Assembly: GCF_012849095.1 (NCBI RefSeq)
Contig: NZ_CP051680.1
Span: 4,118,501-4,182,500 of the forward strand
Source: Cohnella herbarum
GTDB taxonomy: Bacteria > Bacillota > Bacilli > Paenibacillales > Paenibacillaceae
Length of the DNA stretch: 64,000 nucleotides
Reading direction: 5' to 3'
Below are positions 55,335 to 63,971 of this stretch, in pieces. The first letter of the stretch is position 1, and every line of letters begins with the position of its first letter. The notes beneath the pieces are model-generated. The model made no database searches, was not told the DNA's origin, and saw only the letters and a program-made list of their open reading frames with translations. A program made the translations under genes and the position numbers.

Positions 55335-55354
55335 ATATGAATACATGCTCATAT
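55335..55354. promoter_or_regulatory. ArsR/SmtB-type operator upstream of the zinc exporter
   Basis: ATATGAATACATGCTCATAT is a palindrome with six-base arms (ATATGA/TCATAT) eight bases apart, like the operators of zinc-sensing CzrA/SmtB repressors. It lies 26 bases upstream of the exporter's start codon. The repressor is not adjacent. Confidence 0.68.
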
Positions 55355-55430
55355 ATTATATTGTTATATTTTCACTCCGTTGTCAATAACATTCCCATAA
55401 TATGTTGTGGGCATTTGGAGGTGATCTGTC

Positions 55431-55580
55431 ATGGAGACACGACTATACGAACCAATCCTCGTTTATACGACGGTAAATCCCTGTAGCGATCTATCAGCTA
55501 AGTATGAAGGCACGTTATTTAGTCACGAAGTGGAAAATGTACACTTAGATTCACATAAACTGTGCTTTATCCAAATCTAA
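55431..55580 (+). CDS. Possible 49-residue protein
   Basis: ATG at 55431 with an excellent TTGGAGGTGATC ribosome site nine bases upstream, running divergently from the zinc exporter. It encodes 49 residues with two Cys. I do not recognise it. Its last 13 codons enter the 51/62-bp repeat at 55540, so it may be a gene end replaced by the repeat. Confidence 0.4.
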   Translation: METRLYEPILVYTTVNPCSDLSAKYEGTLFSHEVENVHLDSHKLCFIQI

Positions 55581-55725
55581 ATGTAAAATATACAACTAGT
55601 AGGCGGTTAATCGAGCTTTTTCCGAGCTATCGTTCAAACTAGTTGCATGATTTACACTTACTTATTTTTCCGGTAAAACTCATCTCAATCTAAATGCCTT
55701 TTTTACACTTAGTGTCGGTGTTGAA
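55540..55725. repeat. Degenerate 51/62-bp modular repeat
   Basis: TACACTTA-like words occur at 55540, 55591, 55653 and 55704 (spacing 51, 62, 51), and ATCTAAATG recurs 35 bases after the first and third. The 51+62 pattern matches that at 14843-15030 closely. The surrounding 55581-55760 has no gene. Confidence 0.6.
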
Positions 55726-55761
55726 AGGAAGTTGATGGGTAAGGAGGCGGCCGGGATTGCA

Positions 55762-55802
55762 TAAAAAAGAAGCGGCCCCATAAATCCTTATGGGACAGCT
55801 TC
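55762..55802 (-). terminator. Terminator of the fructokinase gene
   Basis: GAAGC..CCATAA pairs with TTATGG..GCTTC with a mismatch; the minus strand then has T6. It lies about 40 bases past the stop codon. Confidence 0.8.
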
Positions 55803-55842
55803 ATCAAGTTACCGTTTGGTGTATTGAGCCTAATCATGCCGA

Positions 55843-56733
55843 TTATGATTGCCGCGCTTCCTCGTAAGCCCTTAACCCGAGCGCGATCGAACCGCATAAA
55901 CCTGCATTGTCCCCTAGAGTCGGCGGAACGATGTACTCGTCGATGCCTCCGATTTCCAGCGCGGGAGTAGCCACATAGCCCTTCAAGTTGGCTCTGACTT
56001 GCTCCCGGATAAGCGGGAACAATTGCAACTGATGCATGACGCCTCCGCCTAGAATGATTTTCTTAGGCGATAGCAGCAGTATTGCGCTCACGAGAGCTTG
56101 TCCGATATAGAAAGCCTCCATCTCCCAAGCCGGATGATCGGCCGGAAGCTCGCTTCCTTTAACCTTCCATCTCGCCTCGAGCGCCGGTCCCGCCGCCATC
56201 CCTTCCAAGCAATCTCCGTGATAAGGGCATTTACCCTCATAGGTATCGTCAGGGTGACGACGAGTTAACACATGACCACCCTCGGGATGCACTAGTCCAT
56301 GAACCATGCGGCCTTCCGCGAATACGCCCACGCCAACTCCCGTTCCGATCGTGTAATACAAGCAGCTATCAAGCCCTTTGGCCGCTCCCCAAGTCGCTTC
56401 GCCTAATGCCGCCGCATTAACGTCCGTATCCCATCCAATCGGAATATCGAACGATTTCTTAAGTTCGGATAACACGGGATAGTTCACCCAGCCCGGCTTC
56501 GGAGTCGTCGTGACGTGACCGTACTGCGGACTGCTCCGATCGATATTGATCGGACCGAACGAGCCGATTCCAAGCGCTTCGACTTGCTTATCCCGATAAT
56601 ATTCAATGACTCGCGCCAGCGTCTTCTCCGGATTTTCCGTCGGGAAGCTGACTCGATCCAACACTTCGCCTTTTTCGTTCCCTAACCCGCAAACAAACTT
56701 TGTTCCGCCCGCTTCGACAGCTCCGATTAACAA
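55843..56733 (-). CDS. scrK: Fructokinase (ROK family)
   Basis: 296-residue ROK sugar kinase of the ScrK/GmuE type. The motifs are GAVEAGGTKFVCGLG (ATP site), GIGSFGPINID, DTDVNAAALGEATWGAAKGLDSCLYYTIGTGVGVG (catalytic Asp) and a zinc loop HVLTRRHPDDTYEGKCPYHGDCLEG with His and three Cys. It phosphorylates fructose and possibly other hexoses. ThrC is just upstream on the same strand, 43 bases away, but no functional link is evident. The ATG has GAGGAAAAC upstream. Confidence 0.9.
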   Translation of the reverse strand: MLIGAVEAGGTKFVCGLGNEKGEVLDRVSFPTENPEKTLARVIEYYRDKQVEALGIGSFGPINIDRSSPQYGHVTTTPKPGWVNYPVLSELKKSFDIPIGWDTDVNAAALGEATWGAAKGLDSCLYYTIGTGVGVGVFAEGRMVHGLVHPEGGHVLTRRHPDDTYEGKCPYHGDCLEGMAAGPALEARWKVKGSELPADHPAWEMEAFYIGQALVSAILLLSPKKIILGGGVMHQLQLFPLIREQVRANLKGYVATPALEIGGIDEYIVPPTLGDNAGLCGSIALGLRAYEEARQS

Positions 56734-56776
56734 CTTGTTTTCCTCCTGATCTTTAACGAAATCCGAAATTCAAAAC

Positions 56777-58180
56777 CTACTGGGTTACCCGATAGAAGCC
56801 TTCCAATTGCGTCGCGATTTCCGCTTTCGCATTCTCTACGACGACTTGACGTTGAGGCTTATCGAACAGCTCCTGAATCCGTTCAGGGAACGTCTGCTCG
56901 ATTCCGATCAAGCGAATCGCTTCATCGAACTTGGCCGGATGCGCCGTCGCAAGGGAAACGAACGCGCCGTCCCCTTTGTTGCCGGCTCCTTTGTAAGCCG
57001 CAATACCGCAAGCGGAGTGAGGATCAAGCAAATAATCGAATTCGTTCTTATAAGATTGAATCGTCTCGAGGCACTCTTCGTTGCTCACGCTATAGGCCGT
57101 CATATCCTGCTGGATACGAGAAATTTCCTCCGACGTAAAGATAAGTTGCCCCTCCGCCTTGAACCGTTCCATGCGCTCCGACACCGCGATAGCATCTTCC
57201 CCGCAGAAATAATACAAGTATCGCTCGAAGTTGCTTGCGATCTGAATGTCCATGGACGGGCTGTGCGTGCTGCGGAAACCTTCCGGCTTGTACACGCCCT
57301 CGTTAATAAACCGCTCGAGAATGTTGTTCTCGTTCGTCGCCAAGACGAGCTGCTTGATCGGCACTCCCATCTTTTTCGCCAAATAGCCGGAGAAAATGTT
57401 CCCGAAGTTACCCGTAGGAATGCTGAAGTTAACGCCGTCCGCTCTAAGTTTCTCCGGTAATTGCAGGTATGCGTAGAAGTAGTAAACGGATTGCGCCAAT
57501 ATGCGCACGAAGTTAATGGAATTAATCGCCCGAAGGTGATATTTCGTCTTGAACGGAATGTCCGCGAACAATTCCTTAATAATCTGCTGGCAATCGTCAA
57601 AGTTCCCGTTAACCGATAAGTTCAATACGTTATCGTCTTGAACGGTCGTCATCTGGAGCTCTTGCACGCGGCTGACTTTGCCGTTCGGATGAAGAATGCA
57701 GATTTGGATGCCTTCCTTGCCGCGAACGCTGCTGATCGCCGAAGCGCCGGTATCTCCCGATGTCGCGCCTAGGATGTTGATGACTTTATTTTGCTTCTTC
57801 GCGACGTAAGCGTACAAGTTACCCATGAATTGAAGGGCAACGTCTTTGAACGCGAATGTCGGCCCATGGAACAGTTCGAGCACGTGCAACGAATCGTTTA
57901 ACGTCGTTAACGGCAGAACGTCCGGGCTCGTGAAACCGGCGTAACTATCTTGAATGAGCTTCCGCAGATCCTGCTCCGGAATCTCGTCGTTCGTGAATAG
58001 GGAGAACACTTCTAGCATAAGGTCTTGGTACGATAGCTTGGACCATGCTTTCAGTTGATCCGCCGTTACGTTCGGAATCGTCTCGGGTACGATCAATCCG
58101 CCGTCTTCGCCAAGCCCCATCAGGAACATATCGATAAAGCCGATAGGCGCAACTTTCCCTCTCGTGCTTATATACTTCAT
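56777..58180 (-). CDS. thrC: Threonine synthase
   Basis: 467 residues in the long class of threonine synthases. The protein begins MKYISTRGKV, the PLP Lys is in HGPTFAFKDVALQFMGNLYAY near residue 110, and the phosphate-binding loop GATSGDTGASAISSVRG follows. It converts O-phosphohomoserine to threonine. No hom or thrB gene is beside it in this window, and I saw no T-box leader in the ~80-base gap upstream. The ribosome site is GAGGAGAG. Confidence 0.95.
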   Translation of the reverse strand: MKYISTRGKVAPIGFIDMFLMGLGEDGGLIVPETIPNVTADQLKAWSKLSYQDLMLEVFSLFTNDEIPEQDLRKLIQDSYAGFTSPDVLPLTTLNDSLHVLELFHGPTFAFKDVALQFMGNLYAYVAKKQNKVINILGATSGDTGASAISSVRGKEGIQICILHPNGKVSRVQELQMTTVQDDNVLNLSVNGNFDDCQQIIKELFADIPFKTKYHLRAINSINFVRILAQSVYYFYAYLQLPEKLRADGVNFSIPTGNFGNIFSGYLAKKMGVPIKQLVLATNENNILERFINEGVYKPEGFRSTHSPSMDIQIASNFERYLYYFCGEDAIAVSERMERFKAEGQLIFTSEEISRIQQDMTAYSVSNEECLETIQSYKNEFDYLLDPHSACGIAAYKGAGNKGDGAFVSLATAHPAKFDEAIRLIGIEQTFPERIQELFDKPQRQVVVENAKAEIATQLEGFYRVTQ

Positions 58181-58261
58181 CGTAGATTTCTCTCCTCGTT
58201 ATAAAATGTTCTTCATCCATTGTGGACGAAAGCGAGCATAATTTCAACAATCGCATTTGCG

Positions 58262-59218
58262 TTATTCGCAGACGAGCACGTGTCGGGTAAAACTCCCTTT
58301 GCTCACCGTGCAGCGGTCCACGATCGCAAAGCCGGCTTCCTCGATAATCGGATCGATCCGCTCGATCGTAACGAAGATGACTCTTGCCGCGAACCGTCTA
58401 GCGCTGCCAAGCATCTCCAACTGTTCCGCAGGCGATATTACGGAACAAAGATTATAGGGCATATCGATGATCGCCGTATCGTATTTTTCGGTAATCTCGC
58501 GCATGTCCCCTAACGTTACCGTTACCGAGCCATACCCGAAGAACGCCAAGTTTTCCCTCGCGCCGCGAGCGGCAAGCGGGTTGATTTCCCTGCCCTCGAT
58601 ATCGATTCCCATAGACAGCGCTTCAACCAGCACGGTTCCGATACCGCAGCAAGGATCGATCGTCCGTACGCCTTCGATCCGAGGAACCGCGATATTAACG
58701 ACCGCCCTGGCGACCCGAGTACTCAGCGCCGTGGAGTACTTCCGCGGCTTGTCGTTATGCTTAAGCCAGACCGCAGCTCCTTGGGTCACCTCTCCGAATA
58801 CCCACCGCCCGCCAATCCGGGCGAAGCCGAATTCCCGATTAGGTCGGCGCATCTCCGCCTTTCCTCGGAACCTCAAGCCGATCTCCCGTTCCAATGCGCG
58901 TTTCTCGTCATAAGTGAACTTGCCTTCGTCACCCTGTTCGAGATTGTCGATCGCCAGCACCTTAAACGTCGATTCTCCCAGTTCGATCGCGCCGACCTGC
59001 TCGGCGATGTCCTGTAATCGCTCGGCCTCGTACATTACTTTTATCCTCATTTTAATAAAAGGACTACGGCTAGGTTCGATCTCGATGTGACTTCGCAGCA
59101 GATTAAACCGGCAATCTCTGCCGAATAGCGATCGCATCTCCAGCATGCATAAGGAATGCTCTTCATCGTTAGAGACAATGGCATATATGTAGTCTTGCAA
59201 ATCCTTCCTGTCGTTCAA
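58262..59218 (-). CDS. TRM11-like RNA methyltransferase
   Basis: 318 residues. The N-terminal ~120 residues resemble a THUMP-type RNA-binding region, although it may be shortened. A Rossmann AdoMet-binding domain has DPCCGIGTVLVEALSMGIDIEGREINPLA (motif I) and the catalytic DMPYNL (motif IV, N/D-PPY type), typical of tRNA guanosine N2-methyltransferases of the TRM11 group. The TTG start at 59218 has AAGGATGG about ten bases upstream. The exact tRNA position is not known. Confidence 0.82.
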   Translation of the reverse strand: MNDRKDLQDYIYAIVSNDEEHSLCMLEMRSLFGRDCRFNLLRSHIEIEPSRSPFIKMRIKVMYEAERLQDIAEQVGAIELGESTFKVLAIDNLEQGDEGKFTYDEKRALEREIGLRFRGKAEMRRPNREFGFARIGGRWVFGEVTQGAAVWLKHNDKPRKYSTALSTRVARAVVNIAVPRIEGVRTIDPCCGIGTVLVEALSMGIDIEGREINPLAARGARENLAFFGYGSVTVTLGDMREITEKYDTAIIDMPYNLCSVISPAEQLEMLGSARRFAARVIFVTIERIDPIIEEAGFAIVDRCTVSKGSFTRHVLVCE

Positions 59219-59248
59219 GTCCGATCCATCCTTTAAGCCGCGGCTATT

Positions 59249-59533
59249 CTATCCGTCTAACGCCCCGCCGATTCTTACAAAAAGGGGAGCCTCCGACCGC
59301 CGGGCGGCAGGTTGGAAGCTCCGTAGTAAGGATGAGAAAGGCCATCCTCCCCCTGTGACGACTAATTCCGGATTCAACAGCGAAACGATATTCGCTATCG
59401 CCATGGCCATATGCTCGAGCGGCTTATCCATAATATGCAGCGCGGCCTCGTTGCCATGCACTGCCGCCTCGAGCACGTGCACCGCCCCGATGCAATCGAT
59501 TCGGTTATCGACGGCCGTTAGAATCGCGGAGAA
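59249..59533 (-). pseudogene. ROK-family kinase or regulator C-terminal remnant
   Basis: The frame from just after a TAG at 59534 reads FSAILTAVDNRIDCIGAVHV, then HGNEAALHIMDKPLEHMAMAIANIVSLLNPELVVTGGG. This matches the middle-to-end of ROK proteins (compare NIVNVFNPDAVVIGN in XylR of this window). The N-terminal two thirds, including the catalytic and zinc motifs, are absent. After VVTGGG the family frame is lost and the rest reads through a terminator hairpin. It lies between the methyltransferase and HNH genes. Confidence 0.7.
59278..59322 (-). terminator. Terminator within the ROK remnant
   Basis: GGAGCCTCCGACCGCCGGG pairs with its imperfect complement ending GGAAGCTCC (59286-59322). The minus strand then has T5. 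It probably ended the ancestral ROK gene. Confidence 0.75.
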
Positions 59534-59537
59534 CTAG

Positions 59538-60368
59538 TTATTCGGAACGGAATGTTCTCGCGATTGATTCGGTAAATTCTTCGAGATCGCGATCCGCCTT
59601 CGAATGATTACATTCATTGCAGGCGCAGACGCAATTGACCGGCGTCGTATGTCCGCCCTTCGCGCGCGGGAGCAAGTGATCGATCGTGTCTCCGTACTGT
59701 CCGCAGAAATAACACGCGTGCCCGTCCCTTGTCAGGATAAGCTTCCGGAATTCCCGGTTGCTGTAAATACGGCGAATCGTATGCCGGTTCACGACGTAAG
59801 CGGCGTTCTCCCGCACCAGGATTTTCGCTAATTCCGGCTCGATCTCCTGATAATAGGAACGGCCGTTGTCGGTTTTCCCGCGCATGCGGACGAAGCCTTG
59901 GCGCGTCGCTCTCAATGCCGAAGCGTCCAGCGGATCGATATTCCGCTTGCGCGCCGCGATCTTAATATCGCGCGGGACGAGGGCAGAGACAGGAAGCGGA
60001 GAAGCAAGGAATGGTGCAACCGCCGGAACTGGGGGCGAATTCGCCCGCTTCGTCGCCGTCGCCGTCGCAGACGGTTTCACCTTTCTCCGTCTTCTTCGCT
60101 TTCGCTTCTTCGGTCCGGAATCAGCCGGCTTCGTCGAGACCGCGTCCTCCTTTGACGTCTCCGCGACCGTCTCTGACGTATCCGCCGAGGAAGTCGCGGG
60201 CTCGTGAAGCTGCCGTGCTTCCCGGCGGCATGAGCGGCAAGTTCCCCGTCGCCTTCTGCGCCTCGGTCCCCCGCCGCGCCGGTTCTCGAATTCCGCAAGC
60301 GGTTTAATGCTCCCGCATTGCGCGCATAATTTCAAAGCCGTTTCCGGCTGTTTTGTCGTGATTTCCAT
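59538..60368 (-). CDS. HNH endonuclease-domain protein
   Basis: 276 residues. An N-terminal CxxC...CxxC zinc ribbon (LCAQCGSIK and GTCRSCRRE) is followed by a very basic KKRKRRRRRK linker, then a C-terminal HNH domain: GHACYFCGQYGDTIDHLLPRAKGGHTTPVNCVCACNECNHSKADRDL with CxxC pairs and the DH catalytic His. It likely binds and nicks nucleic acid, but its role is unknown. The arginine-rich segment is encoded by CG-rich low-complexity DNA. The start ATG has only a weak CGGGAT site. Confidence 0.85.
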   Translation of the reverse strand: MEITTKQPETALKLCAQCGSIKPLAEFENRRGGGPRRRRRRGTCRSCRREARQLHEPATSSADTSETVAETSKEDAVSTKPADSGPKKRKRRRRRKVKPSATATATKRANSPPVPAVAPFLASPLPVSALVPRDIKIAARKRNIDPLDASALRATRQGFVRMRGKTDNGRSYYQEIEPELAKILVRENAAYVVNRHTIRRIYSNREFRKLILTRDGHACYFCGQYGDTIDHLLPRAKGGHTTPVNCVCACNECNHSKADRDLEEFTESIARTFRSE

Positions 60369-60586
60369 ATCCCGAGTATATCATATTCTTGCATCGTTAC
60401 TTCGCATACTCGTTCAAGGTTTCCTTGCGGAGTCCTCCGGCTCGCTAAATTGTTGTCGGTTACCATCCCGTCAGGACAAAAAACACTACAACTTAACCAC
60501 AATAGCAGTTAGATAATTTTGGAATAATAAACTACTATTAGAGAGAATGAATCGATATCCGCAACCCGAAAGGCAGGGAATTCTAT

Positions 60587-61414
60587 ATGTCCTATTTATC
60601 TATAAGCACTTGGAGCTTGCATCGGATGCTTGGCCCTCTTCGTTGGACGTCCTGGGATACCGAAGCCAGCGAGCATAGCACCCATGTACAAGATCAACCG
60701 CAAATTCATACCCTTCTCGAATTACCGGCGCAAGCGGCCAACCGAGGCTATCAAGCCGTCGAAGTGTGTCATTTTCATTTTCCTCGAACGGACGCCGATT
60801 ATTTAACCCTGCTCCGCAAATCTTTCACGGACGCCGGCGTTTCCTTCGATACGCTCCTCCTGGACTACGGCGACTTAACGGCGGAGGACGAGAATCGTCG
60901 ACTTGCCGACCTGAATTTGATCCGAGAATGGATCGACATAGCCGACTTATGCGGAGCTAAGCGAATTCGGGTGATCGCAGGCGAAGCTTCGCCTAACGAT
61001 GATCTGGCGATCCGGCAATCGGCAAGAACTCTCTCGGAGTTGGGCGAATATGCGGCGAGCCGCAACGTACAAGTCGTTACGGAGAACTTCAAAGCGCTGA
61101 CCTCTACGGGGAAAAGCTGCCTGAAATTGTTGGGAGAGACGGGGGTTGCGGTTCGGATGATTACGGATTTCGGCAATTTCCACGGGGAAGACAAGTACGA
61201 AGAGATTGCTTCGACGATCCCGTACAGCTTATCCGTTCATGCCAAAGCCGCATACGACGAGTCGGGTTATCCCGACGAAACCGAATTCGCTCGCTGTTTG
61301 GATGCCGTAAAGTCAGTCGGTTACGATGGCGCTTACGTTCTCATTTACGACGGGCCCGGCGATATGTGGGAAGGACTTGAGAGGATCAAACGGATCGTCG
61401 AGCCGTACTTATAA
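60587..61414 (+). CDS. Sugar phosphate isomerase/epimerase-like TIM barrel
   Basis: 275 residues of the xylose-isomerase-like/AP endonuclease 2 superfamily. STWSLHRMLGPLRW opens the barrel, and metal ligands are suggested by VTENFKALT, MITDFGNFHGEDKYEEIAS and SVHAKAAYDESGYPDETEF. Family members act on sugars, inositols or hydroxypyruvate, so the substrate cannot be given. It is a lone plus-strand gene between minus-strand units. The start has AGGGAAT upstream. Confidence 0.83.
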   Translation: MSYLSISTWSLHRMLGPLRWTSWDTEASEHSTHVQDQPQIHTLLELPAQAANRGYQAVEVCHFHFPRTDADYLTLLRKSFTDAGVSFDTLLLDYGDLTAEDENRRLADLNLIREWIDIADLCGAKRIRVIAGEASPNDDLAIRQSARTLSELGEYAASRNVQVVTENFKALTSTGKSCLKLLGETGVAVRMITDFGNFHGEDKYEEIASTIPYSLSVHAKAAYDESGYPDETEFARCLDAVKSVGYDGAYVLIYDGPGDMWEGLERIKRIVEPYL

Positions 61415-61454
61415 TAAAAAACGGAGCCGCCGCGATATCTTCGCGCCCGGCTCC
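61413..61454 (-). terminator. Convergent terminator
   Basis: GGAGCCG..CGCG pairs with CGCG..CGGCTCC (61423-61454). On the minus strand it is followed by GTTTTTTATT. It serves the lipoprotein gene and abuts the convergent isomerase stop. Confidence 0.87.
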
Positions 61455-61459
61455 CGCTT

Positions 61460-62140
61460 CTATTCGGCGACGATTTTGAGCGCGGCCGTCTGGCCTGGAT
61501 AGGATTGATCCACCATGCCGGTTGTCCAAGCTTGCGCTTCTTTGCCTACTAGCGAAGGTTCGATAGCATTCGAGGGCTCCTCTCCTCCGACGATAACTTT
61601 ACCGTCCTCCGTCAGACTTACCCAATAAGCGACCGGGTCATCCGTGTTGCCGTTTTTCTCGTGCTCGTTCACGATCAGAATCCGGTTCTTCTCCTGATCG
61701 ACCTCTTTGATCTTCCCCGTAACTAATGGCTCTCCGCTACAGCATTCCCGTATGGACACGTCTAGCGGAAACCGCTCTCCGACGAGCTCGAACAGGCTTT
61801 CTTTGAACCCTTCGATCTCCTCCTTCGTCAGGATGCGTTCGAAATCTCCGTAGCTGCGTATTTCTATACCTATCGCACTTTTGCTCGAATGGGTGGATAA
61901 CATCTGGATAGAATGACGGTTCCGAAGTTCCCGCCATTGAGCATTCAATTTCTCCTGTATCGCTTCCAATCCTTCCGCGGGCGAGGACGGAACATCCGCC
62001 GGTTTCACGGAGGCAACGGCGGGGATCGGAGCCGGCGAGACGGCTGGATTAGGCGTTGAGCCGGAATTCGCATTCATCGTCGCATCCATACCGCAACCGG
62101 TCAATAGCATAACAAACAGAACGAATGAGATTTTTTTCAT
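61460..62140 (-). CDS. Lipoprotein of unknown function
   Basis: About 226 residues from ATG at 62140, with GGAGG upstream. The signal is MKKISFVLFVMLLTGCGMD, lipobox LLTGC with Cys at residue 16. The mature protein begins with an Asn/Ser/Pro/Ala spacer. It contains a region resembling a heavy-metal- or Ni-binding-free signal-like domain (SSKSAIGIEIRSYGDFERILTKEEIEGFKESLFELVGERFPLDVSI) and a small beta domain with VTGKIKEVDQEKNRILIV. I do not recognise the family. Confidence 0.72.
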   Translation of the reverse strand: MKKISFVLFVMLLTGCGMDATMNANSGSTPNPAVSPAPIPAVASVKPADVPSSPAEGLEAIQEKLNAQWRELRNRHSIQMLSTHSSKSAIGIEIRSYGDFERILTKEEIEGFKESLFELVGERFPLDVSIRECCSGEPLVTGKIKEVDQEKNRILIVNEHEKNGNTDDPVAYWVSLTEDGKVIVGGEEPSNAIEPSLVGKEAQAWTTGMVDQSYPGQTAALKIVAE

Positions 62141-62245
62141 GTATCCTCCGCCCGTAGGCATTAATGTCGATTTCCCTCTTAAACGGAAAATGACGCGAAA
62201 AGGTTTCACTTCTCGGACGGAAAGGTGAGCGGTTTACTCATATAA

Positions 62246-63040
62246 TTACCTAATAAGCCGAATCATCTGAACGACGGGACGGCCATCTCCGCGCAGCTTG
62301 ATTTCCCGATTTCGCATTTGCGACGAACCGTCTCCATCAAGGAAGATGCCGTCCACCAACCGTCCTTCTCCTATTCGCTCGAGAATCGCCGCGCGGAAAT
62401 CGGCCAACGTGGCTTTCGTCGCGCTGACGATCAAATACAAGCTCCCTTCTTCATCGTAAACGGCAGCCGAACGAAGACAGAGTTGGTCGGGAAGCGGCGC
62501 GCTCTCCACCATGGACTGCTCGACCCAACTCTCGTTCTTGCCCAAGCCCATGCTAATGCCGCCCTGAGCCCAGAATTGCGAACGATCCGTGACCGTCAGC
62601 TCGGAGGATCGACGGACGACCTGCACGCTCAACCTATCCGAAGCGCCATCCCATACAAGCGTACCTCTCGCATACTTGGCATTTTCCGCCCCGGTCCCGT
62701 ATCCCTTCTCTTCGTTAACGGGAACATCGTTCACGACGGCGATGCTGAGCAAAGCTTCTTGGTAGAAAAATCCCCCGTTAATCCCGTAATAAGACGCAGC
62801 CGTAACGTTATTATGGATGGGAACCAACGAAACATTGGAGGGTCTCGTCCTCAGGTAATGCAATTCCATGCCGTTCGATGCCAATTCCTTGCCGTATACG
62901 TAATCTCGCGGCATATTCAACTCTTCGTACGCAGCTTCGTCAGACGCCAATACCTTAAGCATGATCGCGAGAATTAACCCCAGGGCAACCAAAACGAATA
63001 AACCGAGCAACCCGAGCTTAACCTTAGTCATTTTCGCCAT
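62246..63040 (-). CDS. Phosphodiester glycosidase (NAGPA)-family protein
   Basis: 264 residues. An N-terminal membrane anchor (LGLLGLFVLVALGLILAIMLKVL) is followed by the NAGPA/DUF2233 domain with NVTAASYYGINGGFF, AQGGISMGLG and the active-site end VDGIFLDGDGSSQMR. Family enzymes remove N-acetylglucosamine-1-P covers or related phosphodiesters, possibly on teichoic or exopolysaccharide. The ATG at 63040 has GAGG upstream. It precedes the lipoprotein gene by about 105 bases on the same strand. Confidence 0.85.
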   Translation of the reverse strand: MAKMTKVKLGLLGLFVLVALGLILAIMLKVLASDEAAYEELNMPRDYVYGKELASNGMELHYLRTRPSNVSLVPIHNNVTAASYYGINGGFFYQEALLSIAVVNDVPVNEEKGYGTGAENAKYARGTLVWDGASDRLSVQVVRRSSELTVTDRSQFWAQGGISMGLGKNESWVEQSMVESAPLPDQLCLRSAAVYDEEGSLYLIVSATKATLADFRAAILERIGEGRLVDGIFLDGDGSSQMRNREIKLRGDGRPVVQMIRLIR

Positions 63041-63119
63041 TCCATCGATACCTCGTAATCCGTCTATTAAACCTCATTTCCGCTATTATATAATGAATCC
63101 GCTAAAACCGACACGCCCT

Positions 63120-63971
63120 TCATCCCTTAACGGCACCGGCGGTCAGACTGTTCGTGATCCGATCCGTGAAGAGCATATATAGCACGACCAAAGGCAACGC
63201 GATCAACGTCATGACCGCGAATTGCGCACCGTAATTGGAGGCGTACTGGCCCGTGAACTGAATTAACGAGAACGGAAGCGTCTTATAATTGTCCGAGCTG
63301 ATATACGTAATCGCCATAATGAATTCGTTCCACGTATTCAAGAAGGCAAGGACGCCGACGGACGCGATCACCGGCTTCGAAATCGGCATAATGATCCGAA
63401 ACACGACCCCGATCAAGCTTAATCCGTCGATGACGGCCGCTTCCTCGATCGCTCTAGGCGTCGTCTGCAAGAAGCCGATGAAGATGAATACGCTAAGAGG
63501 GATCAAGAAAGCGATATTCGGCAAGATGAGCGAGAAATAGTTATCTATCAAATGAATCTTGTTAAAGATGAAGAAGTTAGGCAGCAACGTGGAGTAGATC
63601 GGGACAATCAAGCATACCATGACAAGCCCCGATAGATAGACGTTCCACTTCCAATCCATCCGCGCGATTACGTAGCTTAGCATAAGCGAAACGATAACGG
63701 TGACGGTTATGACGACTACGGCAACGATGACGCTGTTGAGCAAATACGCATGCACGTGACCAAGCGTAAACGCATTCTTGTAATTGACCCATTGGAACGG
63801 ATCCGGCCATTTCAACACGTTGCTGCCGAAGAAGTCGCCGCTCTTCAGAAGAGAGAAGTTTACCATCCATACGAGAGGGAAAATAGACAAGAACGCGACG
63901 ATCGCGAGCCCGAGAAAGAGAAGGACTCTGGAGGAGCGCGCGCCGAATCTCGTTGAAGTTGATGCTCCCAT
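63120..63971 (-). CDS. Carbohydrate ABC transporter permease (MalG/LplC type)
   Basis: 283 residues with six membrane helices starting at about residue 15. The EAA loop AIEEAAVIDGLSLIGVVFRIIMPISKPVIASV lies at about 170-200. The start is in TAATG overlap with the end of the preceding gene, which runs off the window and is probably the partner permease. Part of a sugar or oligopeptide-type uptake operon of unknown substrate. Confidence 0.92.
   Translation of the reverse strand: MGASTSTRFGARSSRVLLFLGLAIVAFLSIFPLVWMVNFSLLKSGDFFGSNVLKWPDPFQWVNYKNAFTLGHVHAYLLNSVIVAVVVITVTVIVSLMLSYVIARMDWKWNVYLSGLVMVCLIVPIYSTLLPNFFIFNKIHLIDNYFSLILPNIAFLIPLSVFIFIGFLQTTPRAIEEAAVIDGLSLIGVVFRIIMPISKPVIASVGVLAFLNTWNEFIMAITYISSDNYKTLPFSLIQFTGQYASNYGAQFAVMTLIALPLVVLYMLFTDRITNSLTAGAVKG

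Noticed and set aside
54968..55486. Plus-strand frame with Val/Ile-rich repeats opposite the zinc exporter
   Set aside because: It is the complement of the His-rich repeat coding region; it has no ribosome site and shares no family features.
58181..58261. T-box or other leader upstream of thrC
   Set aside because: The gap is only about 80 bases and lacks a T-box sequence or terminator.
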